A DNA stretch of 6,179 nt, from assembly GCA_030150305.1 (NCBI GenBank), contig JASLGD010000592.1, forward strand, positions 1-6,179. Reading direction: 5' to 3'. Of this stretch, positions 1 through 5,500 are shown piece by piece. The notes under the pieces were generated by a model, which worked only from the letters and a program-made list of their open reading frames with translations, made no database searches and was not told the origin of the DNA. The position numbers were made by a program, and so were the translations under genes. This DNA is from Caldimonas sp. (GTDB taxonomy: Bacteria > Pseudomonadota > Gammaproteobacteria > Burkholderiales > Burkholderiaceae_C). The stretch's first letter is position 1. Each line of letters opens with the position of its first letter.

Positions 1-408
1 GACGTCGGCAAGGCCGGCGTCGCCGACGACGCGCGGATGGTCGCTGTCGTAGCCGCGGTGCGTCGCGAGGTCGAACGCGACGCTGATGCCCTGGCCGCCG
101 CCGTCGAGCGACTTGCGATAGAAGTCGTTCGACGCCTCGGCGGTCGAGAAGCCCGCGTACTGGCGGATCGTCCACGGCCGGCCCGCGTACATGGTGGCCT
201 GCGGCCCGCGCACGTACGGCGGGAAACCGGGCAGCGTGTTCGTCGCCGGCAGGCCCGCGAGATCGGCAGCCGTGTAGAGCGGCTTGACGACGATCCCGTC
301 GGGCGTCTTCCAGGCGAGCCGGTCGAGGTCGCCGCCCGGCGCCGAGCGCGCGGCGGCGGCGCGCCAGGCGGCGAGTGCTTCGGGATCGTCGGCGGACGGA
401 GGATTCAC
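1..408 (-). CDS. scpA: Methylmalonyl-CoA mutase large subunit, N-terminal part (partial)
   Basis: Coenzyme B12-dependent mutase that interconverts (R)-methylmalonyl-CoA and succinyl-CoA in propionate and branched-chain catabolism, acting in the cytosol. Only the first 136 codons lie in the window; the family is usually a little over 700 residues, so the TIM-barrel remainder and the C-terminal B12 domain are to the left. Seen: the signature TMYAGRPWTIRQYAGFSTAE at residues 72-91, which in the Propionibacterium enzyme carries the substrate-contacting Arg82 and Tyr89 (here Arg77 and Tyr84), followed by ISVAFDLATHRGYDSDHPRV at 108-127. The GTG at 406-408 is chosen because it gives a normal-length N-terminal extension (VNPPSADDPEALAAW). 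A second in-frame GTG at 451-453 is possible, and neither has an obvious Shine-Dalgarno sequence. The gene diverges from folA. The family (acyl-CoA mutase large subunit) is secure; relatives such as isobutyryl- or ethylmalonyl-CoA mutase are less likely, and the gene symbol (scpA or mutB) is a convention. Confidence 0.93.
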   Translation of the reverse strand, partial: MNPPSADDPEALAAWRAAAARSAPGGDLDRLAWKTPDGIVVKPLYTAADLAGLPATNTLPGFPPYVRGPQATMYAGRPWTIRQYAGFSTAEASNDFYRKSLDGGGQGISVAFDLATHRGYDSDHPRVVGDAGLADV

Positions 409-469
409 GGCGGGCGGGCGTGGAGTTGCTCGCGGATTATCCCCGCCCGCCACGGCGACAATCCGGGCC
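409..469. promoter_or_regulatory. Divergent mutase/folA intergenic region with inverted repeat and candidate -10
   Basis: The 61 bp between the divergent mutase and folA starts must hold the promoters of both. It contains a perfect 10-bp inverted repeat, GGCGGGCGGG at 409-418 and CCCGCCCGCC at 442-451, separated by 23 bp. In the spacer, reading toward the mutase, is GATAAT (436-441 on the minus strand), one mismatch from the sigma-70 -10 consensus. It would place transcription start about 20 nt before the mutase GTG. No good -35 element is present at the usual spacing. I could not find a convincing folA promoter or Shine-Dalgarno sequence here. The repeat arms are simple G/C runs in a GC-rich genome, so their significance is uncertain. 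Confidence 0.3.
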
Positions 470-970
470 ATGCCGCGCCCCGCCATCAGCCTGGTCGCCG
501 CCGTCGCCCGCGACGGCGGCATCGGCCACCGCGGCGAGCTCCTCGTCCGCATTCCCGAGGACCTGCGGCGCCTGAAGGCGATCACGCTCGGCCACCCGGT
601 CGTGATGGGCCGCAAGACCTGGCAGTCGATCGGCCGCCCGCTTCCCGGACGTCGCAACATCGTCGTGACGCGCGAGGCGGGTCTGCGCCTCGAAGGCGCG
701 GAGACGGCAGCGTCGCTCGACGACGCGCTCGCGCTCGCCGGCGACGTGCCGGTCGTCCACGTCCTCGGCGGGGCCGAGCTCTACGCGCTGGCGATGCCGC
801 GCGCCGACGAGCTCGAGCTCACCGAGATCGACGCCGAGTTCCCGGCCGACACCTACTTCCCCGCCTGGGACCGCAGCCGCTTCGTGCGCACGTCGCACGA
901 GGCGCACGTGTCCGCAGACGGGCTGCGCTACGCCTTTGTCACCTACAAGAGACTTCCCGAGGGAGATTGA
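470..970 (+). CDS. folA: Dihydrofolate reductase
   Basis: Reduces 7,8-dihydrofolate to tetrahydrofolate with NADPH, supplying one-carbon carriers for thymidylate, purine and methionine synthesis; it is the trimethoprim target. The product is 166 residues, near the usual 160-170. Seen in order: the N-terminal ISLVAAVARDGGIG strand and Met20-loop region (4-17), the IPEDLRRLK helix with the catalytic acid (Asp27 in E. coli, here Asp29), the NADPH-binding GHPVVMGRKTWQSIGRPLPG segment (about 40-59), RRNIVVTR, and HVLGGAELYALAMPRADEL carrying the conserved Gly-Gly. The E. coli Pro21-Trp22 pair is replaced by Leu-Val. The start is the ATG at 470; the open frame runs further upstream but would cross the mutase start and lacks DHFR homology. 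No thymidylate synthase gene, a frequent neighbour, is visible in this window. The downstream gene begins 2 bp after the stop, suggesting one transcript. Confidence 0.96.
   Translation: MPRPAISLVAAVARDGGIGHRGELLVRIPEDLRRLKAITLGHPVVMGRKTWQSIGRPLPGRRNIVVTREAGLRLEGAETAASLDDALALAGDVPVVHVLGGAELYALAMPRADELELTEIDAEFPADTYFPAWDRSRFVRTSHEAHVSADGLRYAFVTYKRLPEGD
960..965 (+). promoter_or_regulatory. Ribosome binding site for the DUF4337 gene
   Basis: AGGGAG lies 7 nt before the ATG at 973 and is embedded in the last codons of folA. It fixes the start of the downstream gene and, with the 2-bp gap, suggests translational coupling of the two genes. Confidence 0.65.
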
Positions 971-972
971 AG

Positions 973-1548
973 ATGTCCGAGCATGGAATCCACGTCCACG
1001 GTCCGCACGACCACGTCATGGAGCACGAGGCGCACGCCGACCCGCACGGGCTCGCCGGCCGGCTCGCCGTCGCGACCGCGATCCTGGCGACGATCGGCGC
1101 GATCTTCTCGTACATGGGCGGGCTGACGCAGGCCAACGCGGGCCTCTTCAAGAACAACGCCGCGATCAAGAAGACCGAGGCGTCGAACCAGTGGAACTAC
1201 TACCAGGCCAAGAGCAGCAAGCAGAACCTGGCCGAGCTCGCGCTCGAGCTCGCTCCCGAGCCGCGTCGCGCGTTCTACGGCGACGAGGTCAAGCGCTACA
1301 AGGGCGAGAAGGAAGACATCAAGAAGGCGGCCGAGAAGCTCGAGGGCGAAGCGACCGAGTGGGACAAGCGCAGCGAGGAGGAGATGCACCAGCACCACCG
1401 CTGGGCGCAGGCGACGACCGCGTTGCAGGTCTCGATCGCGCTCGCCGCGATCGCGCTGCTCACGAAGAGCCGGCAGCTGCAGTTCGGGGTCTACGCGCTC
1501 GGCGCGATCGGCATCGCGGTCGGCGCCCTCGCCTGGCTGCACATCTGA
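973..1548 (+). CDS. DUF4337-type membrane protein with His-rich N-terminus
   Basis: A 191-residue protein that I recognise as resembling the DUF4337 family, whose function is unknown. Seen: a histidine-rich soluble start (residues 1-25 contain seven His in motifs such as HVHGPHDH), a hydrophobic segment at about 31-49, a long charged, probably coiled-coil region at about 60-145 containing QWNYYQAKSSKQNLAEL, and two closely spaced hydrophobic segments at about 147-164 and 170-189, joined by a short basic turn (TKSRQ). A plausible topology is three inner-membrane helices with the charged helical domain between the first and second. The start is set by AGGGAG 7 nt upstream. It follows folA by 2 bp and is probably cotranscribed with it, although nothing in the sequence ties it to folate. 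The His cluster could bind metal, but this is speculation. It converges on the exported-protein gene at 1598-2110. Confidence 0.85.
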   Translation: MSEHGIHVHGPHDHVMEHEAHADPHGLAGRLAVATAILATIGAIFSYMGGLTQANAGLFKNNAAIKKTEASNQWNYYQAKSSKQNLAELALELAPEPRRAFYGDEVKRYKGEKEDIKKAAEKLEGEATEWDKRSEEEMHQHHRWAQATTALQVSIALAAIALLTKSRQLQFGVYALGAIGIAVGALAWLHI

Positions 1549-1570
1549 CGGCCGCAGGCGCGATCGACGT

Positions 1571-1606
1571 CCGCGCGCAGGTGCGCGCGGCGAGCGCTCA
1601 GCGCTC
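1571..1606. terminator. Hairpins between convergent genes, possible bidirectional terminator
   Basis: A perfect 8-bp GC-only stem (CCGCGCGC at 1571-1578, GCGCGCGG at 1583-1590) with a 4-nt loop sits between two convergent genes. Directly beside it GAGCGC/GCGCTC (1592-1597 and 1601-1606) can form a second stem whose loop is the stop codon of the minus-strand gene. Neither has a U-tract, so this is not a textbook intrinsic terminator. It may pause or end transcription from both sides together with Rho, or protect the 3' ends. Confidence 0.35.
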
Positions 1607-2110
1607 GGTCGGCAGCTTGTCGAGCTCGCGGCGCATCTCGGCGATCTCGATCTGCTTGCGCGCGATGTCGGTGCGCATCCGGGCGACTCGGTCGAGATAC
1701 GACTGCAGGTTCGTCTCGTCCTTGCGCCGCTCGGGGTCGCCGCCGTTGAACTCCTGCTCGAGGCGCGCCAGCTTGCTCTCTTCGCCGCGCAGACGCGACT
1801 CGAGCTGGCGGCGCGAGCTGCTCGCGCGCGAGCGCATCGCCGCGCTCTCGGGAGACTCGCGCACCTCGGCCGCTGCCGCCGCCGCGGGCACCGTTGCGCT
1901 CGCCGAGGCGGCGCGATCCGACGAGCGCACGACCGACACCGCCGCGTTCTCGACCTTCTTGCAGTGGAGCTTGTCGGCCTCGCTCGGCGTCAGCGTGTTG
2001 TTGTAGTCGTTGCCGGGACAGCGATAGAGCACGCCGGACTCGCCTTCGGACCACGCCGACGAAGCGACGAAGACGAGCGATACGGCGACGAAGACGAGGC
2101 GTTGGCTCAT
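1598..2110 (-). CDS. Exported two-cysteine coiled-coil protein, paralog A (downstream of ntrC)
   Basis: A 170-residue protein of unknown function. Seen: an N-terminal hydrophobic signal sequence (about 1-21, possible cleavage near AWS/EG), then a compact motif GVLYRCPGNDYNNTLTPSEA (26-45) with cysteines at 31 and 50, an Ala/Ser-rich linker (about 66-95), and a charged helical, probably coiled-coil C-terminus (about 97-168) ending in KLPTER. It is clearly homologous to the protein encoded at 4833-5363. By hand alignment 27 of 41 residues match around the Cys motif and 43 of 69 in the helical tail, while the linker differs. Both Cys and their 19-residue spacing are conserved, suggesting a disulfide in the periplasm. 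It lies 99 bp downstream of ntrC in the same direction and may be read from the ntrBC transcript. Its Shine-Dalgarno is poor: GGCGAG, about 11 nt before the ATG, lies in a possible small hairpin. The motif recalls the short Cys-containing N-terminal repeat of DUF4124 proteins, but I do not consider that assignment established. Confidence 0.82.
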   Translation of the reverse strand: MSQRLVFVAVSLVFVASSAWSEGESGVLYRCPGNDYNNTLTPSEADKLHCKKVENAAVSVVRSSDRAASASATVPAAAAAAEVRESPESAAMRSRASSSRRQLESRLRGEESKLARLEQEFNGGDPERRKDETNLQSYLDRVARMRTDIARKQIEIAEMRRELDKLPTER

Positions 2111-2209
2111 GGCCGGCGATTCTCGCCGACGAACGCGCGCCGCGGCTGCGGGGTTGCACGCAATGACGACGGGCGGTCGCGATCGCCGGGGAAGCGGCGC
2201 GCGAACGCG
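2111..2209 (-). promoter_or_regulatory. Spacer between ntrC and paralog A with small hairpin over the start region
   Basis: These 99 bp separate the ntrC stop from the next minus-strand ATG. I see no stem with a U-tract after ntrC and no convincing sigma-70 or sigma-54 promoter, so read-through from ntrC is the simplest reading. A 6-bp inverted repeat with a 3-nt loop (CGGCGA 2114-2119, TCGCCG 2123-2128) lies just before the ATG of the downstream gene and would enclose its only Shine-Dalgarno-like bases. It may lower its translation. Confidence 0.25.
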
Positions 2210-3718
2210 TCACTTCTCGTCGAGACCGAGCTCCTGGATCTTGCGGGTGATCGTGTTCCTGCCGATGCCGAGCTTGAGCGCCGCTTCGATGCGCCGGCCG
2301 CGCGTGGTCGCCAGCGCCGAGCGGATCAGCTGTGCCTCGAACTCGCGCGTCAGCGTGTCCCACACCATCGGTTCGCCGGCGCCGAGCAGCTCGCGCGCGC
2401 GCCGCTCGAGTGCGGCGATCCAGTCGCCGCCGGCATCGGCTTCGCGCTGCGGCGCGGCCGTGCGCTCGACGGGTGGAGCGCCGGCGTCGTGGGCAACGGT
2501 CGGCGCAGGCGCCAGCGGCGCAGCGCTCTCGCCCGCCGCGTTCGCCTGGCTGTTGGCGGCGACGCTCCTGCCCTGCAGCTCGGGCGGCAGATCGTGCACG
2601 TCGACGAGCTGCGCCGGCGCCATCACTGTCAGCCAGTGGCAGATGTTCTCGAGCTGGCGGACGTTGCCCGGATAGTCGAACGCGACCAGCCGCGCGAGCG
2701 CCGCGTCGGTCAGCCGCTTGCCGTCGACGCCGAGCTCGCGTGCGCTCTTCTGCAGGAAGAAGCGCGCCAGCGGTGCGATGTCCTCCTTGCGCTCGCGCAA
2801 CGCAGGCAAGCGCAGGCGGATGACGTTGAGGCGGTGGAACAGGTCCTCGCGAAAGGCGCCGGCCTTGACGCGCTGCTCGAGGTCCTGGTGCGTCGCCGCG
2901 ATCACGCGCACGTTGCTCCGCATCGGGTTGTGGCCGCCGACGCGATAGAACTGGCCGTCGGCGAGGACGCGCAGCAGCCGCGTCTGCAGGTCGAACGGCA
3001 TGTCGCCGATCTCGTCCAGGAAGAGCGTGCCGCCGTCGGCCTGCTCGAAGCGGCCACGCCGCGTCGTCTGTGCGCCGGTGAACGCGCCGCGCTCGTGGCC
3101 GAACAGCTCCGACTCGAGGAGATCCTTCGGAATCGCAGCGGTGTTGATCGCGACGAACGGGCCGCTGGCGCGCGGGCTGTGTTTGTGCAGCGCGTTGGCG
3201 ACGAGCTCCTTGCCGGTTCCCGACTCGCCCGTGATGAGCACGGTCACGATGCTCTGGCTGAGCCGGCCGATCGCGCGGAACACGTCCTGCATCGCCGGCG
3301 CCTGGCCCAGGATCTCGGGGACCTCGGCGAGGGCGGCGTCGCCTGCGCCTTCGTGCAGGCTCTCCTCGACGGCACGGCGGATCAGGTCGACCGCCTTCGG
3401 CACGTCGAAGGGCTTGGGCAGGTAGTCGAAGGCGCCGCCCTGGAACGCGCCCACCGCGCTGTCGAGGTCGGAGTAGGCGGTCATGATGATGACCGGCAGG
3501 TCGCGGTGCTTCGACTTGATCGTGTTGAGCAGCTCGATCCCCGAGCCGCCGGGCATGCGGATGTCGGAGACGAGGACCTGCGGCTCGCCGTCCTCGAGCG
3601 CAGCGAGGACGTCGCGCGAGTTGGTGAAGCTGCGCACCGCGAACTCCTCGCGGGTCAGCGCCTTCTCGAGCACGAAGCGGATCGATTGGTCGTCGTCGAC
3701 GATCCAGATGGGTTTCAT
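2210..3718 (-). CDS. ntrC: Nitrogen regulation response regulator NtrC (NR(I))
   Basis: Sigma-54-dependent enhancer-binding regulator that, when phosphorylated by NtrB, activates glnA and other nitrogen-scavenging genes. The product is 502 residues. Receiver domain (1-120): acidic pocket Asp8-Asp9-Asp10, phospho-acceptor Asp52 in SDIRMPG, Thr80 and Lys102. AAA+ domain (about 136-370): Walker A GESGTGKE (164-171), sigma-54-contacting GAFTGA loop (211-216), Walker B TLFLDEIG (231-238), and the sensor-2 motif GNVRQLENI. Fis-type helix-turn-helix at the C-terminus (about 460-499), with AALKLGIGRNTITRKIQELG. The Ala/Pro-rich linker between AAA+ and DNA-binding domains (about 384-432) is long, and the protein is about 30 residues longer than E. 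coli NtrC (469). The ATG at 3716-3718 matches the family N-terminus and lies 23 bp after the ntrB stop. No clear Shine-Dalgarno is seen, so coupling to ntrB is likely. All key residues are intact. Confidence 0.97.
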   Translation of the reverse strand: MKPIWIVDDDQSIRFVLEKALTREEFAVRSFTNSRDVLAALEDGEPQVLVSDIRMPGGSGIELLNTIKSKHRDLPVIIMTAYSDLDSAVGAFQGGAFDYLPKPFDVPKAVDLIRRAVEESLHEGAGDAALAEVPEILGQAPAMQDVFRAIGRLSQSIVTVLITGESGTGKELVANALHKHSPRASGPFVAINTAAIPKDLLESELFGHERGAFTGAQTTRRGRFEQADGGTLFLDEIGDMPFDLQTRLLRVLADGQFYRVGGHNPMRSNVRVIAATHQDLEQRVKAGAFREDLFHRLNVIRLRLPALRERKEDIAPLARFFLQKSARELGVDGKRLTDAALARLVAFDYPGNVRQLENICHWLTVMAPAQLVDVHDLPPELQGRSVAANSQANAAGESAAPLAPAPTVAHDAGAPPVERTAAPQREADAGGDWIAALERRARELLGAGEPMVWDTLTREFEAQLIRSALATTRGRRIEAALKLGIGRNTITRKIQELGLDEK

Positions 3719-3741
3719 CCGCGCGCGTTCGTCCGTTGCGG

Positions 3742-4836
3742 TCAGCTCAGCGGGATGACGAGCTTGAACACCGTCCGCCCTGGTTCGCTCTCGAATTCCA
3801 CCGTGCCATGGTGCTGCTGGATGAAGGTTCTCGCGAGCGTCAGTCCGAGCCCCGATCCGCCGTCGCGCCCGGACACGAGGGGAAAGAAGATCCTCTCGCG
3901 CAGCGCTTCCGGAACCCCTGGCCCGTTGTCCTCGACATGCAATTCCAGTGCCAGACGATAGCGCTGCTTGCCGAGCGTCACCTGGCGGACGATGCGCGTG
4001 CGCAGCACGATGCACGCGTCGCCGGCCTCGATCCGCGCGGCGAGCGACTCGGCGGCGTTGCGGACGATGTTGAGCACTGCCTGGATCAGCTGCTCGCGAT
4101 CGCCGCTGAACTCGGGGATCGACGTGTCGTAGTCGCGCACGGTCGCGAGGCCGCGCGGAAACTCGGCGAGGATCAGCGCGCGGACGCGCTCGCAGACCTC
4201 GTGGATGTTGACGGTGCCGACGACGTGGGGCTTCCTGTGCGGCGCGAGCAGGCGGTCGACGAGCAGCTGCAGCCGGTCGGCCTCCTTGATGATGACCTGC
4301 GTGTATTCGGCCAGCGAGCGCTCGGAGATCTCCATCTCGAGCAGCTGCGCCGCGCCGCGGATGCCGCCGAGCGGGTTCTTGATCTCGTGCGCGAGGTTGC
4401 GGATCAGCTCGCGCGACGCCTCCGTCTGCTCGAGCGCGCGCTCCTCGCGCTCCTGCCGGTTCTGCTGCTCGATCTCGACGATCTCGAACACGACGCTGGG
4501 CGAGCCGTCGATCTGGTTGACCGTGACGTGCACGGGCAACAGCAGCTCGCCGGCAGGCGGACGCTTCAGCACCGCCTCGAGGCGGCTCGTCGCGAACGCG
4601 TTGCTGCTCACCGCAGCCGCCGTCTCGCGCACCGCCGCCGGGTCGACGAACCAGTCGAAGAACGGCGTCTTCGACATGCTCCGGCGCGACAGGCCGAGGA
4701 CGTTCTCGAACGACGAGTTGGCGAACTCGCACTCGCCCGCGGGCGTCACGATCGCGACCATCGTCGCGAGGAGATCGAGCGCCTCGTGCGCAGCCGGCTG
4801 GCTCGCCGGCGTCGAGGGCGCGGCCGGCGCGATCAC
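3742..4836 (-). CDS. ntrB: Nitrogen regulation sensor histidine kinase NtrB (NR(II))
   Basis: Cytosolic kinase/phosphatase for NtrC whose activity is normally switched by the PII protein according to glutamine level. The product is 364 residues (E. coli 349). Seen: a short Ala/Pro-rich start (1-15), a PAS domain (about 18-125, including VAIVTPAGECEFANSSFENVLGLS), a linker helix, the H box LIRNLAHEIKNPLGGIRGAA with phospho-acceptor His150, the N box QAVLNIVRNAAES with Asn260, the G1 box VEDNGPGVP (301-309), and the F/G2 region IFFPLVSGRDGGSGLGLTLA (316-335). No membrane segment, as expected. The start is the GTG at 4834-4836, whose last bases overlap the TGA of the upstream exported-protein gene (GTGA). 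No Shine-Dalgarno is evident, which fits re-initiation. Starting at an internal ATG (codon 26) would cut into the PAS domain. The frame stays open further upstream to about 5505, but that part lies in the shadow of the upstream gene. Confidence 0.96.
   Translation of the reverse strand: MIAPAAPSTPASQPAAHEALDLLATMVAIVTPAGECEFANSSFENVLGLSRRSMSKTPFFDWFVDPAAVRETAAAVSSNAFATSRLEAVLKRPPAGELLLPVHVTVNQIDGSPSVVFEIVEIEQQNRQEREERALEQTEASRELIRNLAHEIKNPLGGIRGAAQLLEMEISERSLAEYTQVIIKEADRLQLLVDRLLAPHRKPHVVGTVNIHEVCERVRALILAEFPRGLATVRDYDTSIPEFSGDREQLIQAVLNIVRNAAESLAARIEAGDACIVLRTRIVRQVTLGKQRYRLALELHVEDNGPGVPEALRERIFFPLVSGRDGGSGLGLTLARTFIQQHHGTVEFESEPGRTVFKLVIPLS
4833..4836 (-). promoter_or_regulatory. GTGA stop-start overlap coupling paralog B to ntrB
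   Basis: On the minus strand the four bases GTGA hold the GTG start of ntrB and the TGA stop of the exported-protein gene. The bases before the GTG contain no purine-rich Shine-Dalgarno sequence, so termination-reinitiation is the likely way ntrB is translated. Confidence 0.7.
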
Positions 4837-5363
4837 TGCGTCGTCGGCGGCAGCTTCTGGATCTCGCGACGCAGCGCCGCGATGTCGATCTGCTTGCGCT
4901 CGATCGCCGACCGCATCTCGGCGACCCGGTCGAGGTACTTCTGGTAGTTCTTCTCGTCGCCGAGGCGCTCGGGCTGGCCGCCGTTGTATTCCTTCTCCAT
5001 CGCCGCGAGCTTGGCTTCCTCGGTCTTCAGCTCGTTCTCGAGGATGCGCCGCGCGTCGCTGTCGCGCTGCCGTTGCGCGACCGGATCGACCTTGACGCCG
5101 GACGCGGTCGTCGCCGTCGCGGTCGTCGCCGCGCCCGTGCGCGGACGCGTCGACTGGATCACCGTCACCGGCGCGCCCTCGACCTTGCGGCAGCCGAGCT
5201 TCTCGGCCTCGCGAGGCGTGATCGTGTTGCGGTAGTCGTTGCCCGGGCAGCGGTAGAGGACGCCCGCGTCGACCGTGTCGGCCGGCGATGCCGCGGCCGC
5301 CGCGCCGGCCGCGCCGGCGAGGATGGCGGCGGCACACGCGCGGGTGATGGTGTTCGGGCTCAT
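4833..5363 (-). CDS. Exported two-cysteine coiled-coil protein, paralog B (first gene of ntrB-ntrC operon)
   Basis: A 176-residue protein of unknown function. Seen: an Ala-rich signal peptide (about 1-25, possible cleavage after AAAAA), the motif GVLYRCPGNDYRNTITPREA (34-53) with cysteines at 39 and 58, a Thr/Ala-rich linker (about 71-93), and a charged helical C-terminus (about 100-172) with YLDRVAEMRSAIERKQIDIA. It is a paralog of the 1598-2110 product. The start at 5363 is preferred over the ATG two codons upstream because AGGAG lies exactly 6 nt before it, whereas it would abut the upstream ATG. The stop overlaps the ntrB start by 4 bp, so the protein is made in step with the nitrogen sensor kinase. 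From memory, small secreted proteins of this kind sit between glnA and ntrB in other betaproteobacteria. An envelope role linked to nitrogen status is an inference only. NtrB is cytosolic, so direct contact after export is unlikely. Confidence 0.86.
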   Translation of the reverse strand: MSPNTITRACAAAILAGAAGAAAAASPADTVDAGVLYRCPGNDYRNTITPREAEKLGCRKVEGAPVTVIQSTRPRTGAATTATATTASGVKVDPVAQRQRDSDARRILENELKTEEAKLAAMEKEYNGGQPERLGDEKNYQKYLDRVAEMRSAIERKQIDIAALRREIQKLPPTTQ

Positions 5364-5369
5364 GCGCAT

Positions 5370-5374
5370 CTCCT
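5370..5374 (-). promoter_or_regulatory. Ribosome binding site of paralog B
   Basis: AGGAG on the minus strand, 6 nt before the ATG at 5361-5363. It decides between two near-adjacent ATGs (5369 and 5363) in favour of the second. Confidence 0.75.
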
Positions 5375-5400
5375 GACCCGTCAACGTCCAGCCGTGCTGC

Positions 5401-5422
5401 CGCGCCGACAGGGGTCGGCGCG
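5401..5422. repeat. Perfect 9-bp inverted repeat in the ntr operon leader
   Basis: CGCGCCGAC (5401-5409) and GTCGGCGCG (5414-5422) form a perfect dyad with a 4-bp centre, 38 bp upstream of the paralog B start. It has no U-tract on the minus strand, so it is not an ordinary terminator. It directly abuts the candidate -10 element and would overlap the transcription start, the position of a repressor operator. Alternatively it is a 5' leader hairpin in the mRNA. It does not match the TGCACC-N5-GGTGCA NtrC site. Confidence 0.5.
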
Positions 5423-5452
5423 ATTGTGTCGCAGCGGGCGCGTTCCGACCAA
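5423..5452 (-). promoter_or_regulatory. Candidate sigma-70 promoter of the paralog B-ntrB-ntrC operon
   Basis: Reading the minus strand, TTGGTC (5447-5452) and CACAAT (5423-5428) are separated by 18 bp. They match 3 of 6 and 4 of 6 bases of the -35 and -10 consensus. Transcription would start near 5416, inside the 9-bp inverted repeat, giving a leader of about 50 nt. It is weak, as would suit a low-level regulator, but such matches also occur by chance. Confidence 0.3.
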
Positions 5453-5500
5453 CGGCGCACGGACGGATGGCGTCGCCGCGCGGCATCCGCCACGCGCGCG

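Noticed and set aside
37..972. Upstream extension of the DUF4337 frame across folA and the mutase start
   Set aside because: The translated extension is Arg/Pro-rich shadow sequence; family resemblance begins at the ATG at 973, which has a good ribosome site.
1491..2363. 290-codon minus-strand open frame across the convergent gene ends
   Set aside because: It overlaps the ntrC 3' end, the paralog A gene and the DUF4337 gene end in other frames and shows only biased, motif-free sequence.
1964..3961. 665-codon open frame on the plus strand, opposite ntrC and part of ntrB
   Set aside because: It is antisense to unmistakable NtrC/NtrB coding sequence, is Arg/Ala/Val-rich with no recognisable domain, and is typical of the long shadow frames that GC-rich third positions create.
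3736..4947. 403-codon plus-strand open frame opposite ntrB
   Set aside because: Composition is Arg/Leu/Asp/Ala-biased with no motif, and it lies fully antisense to NtrB with all its kinase boxes intact.
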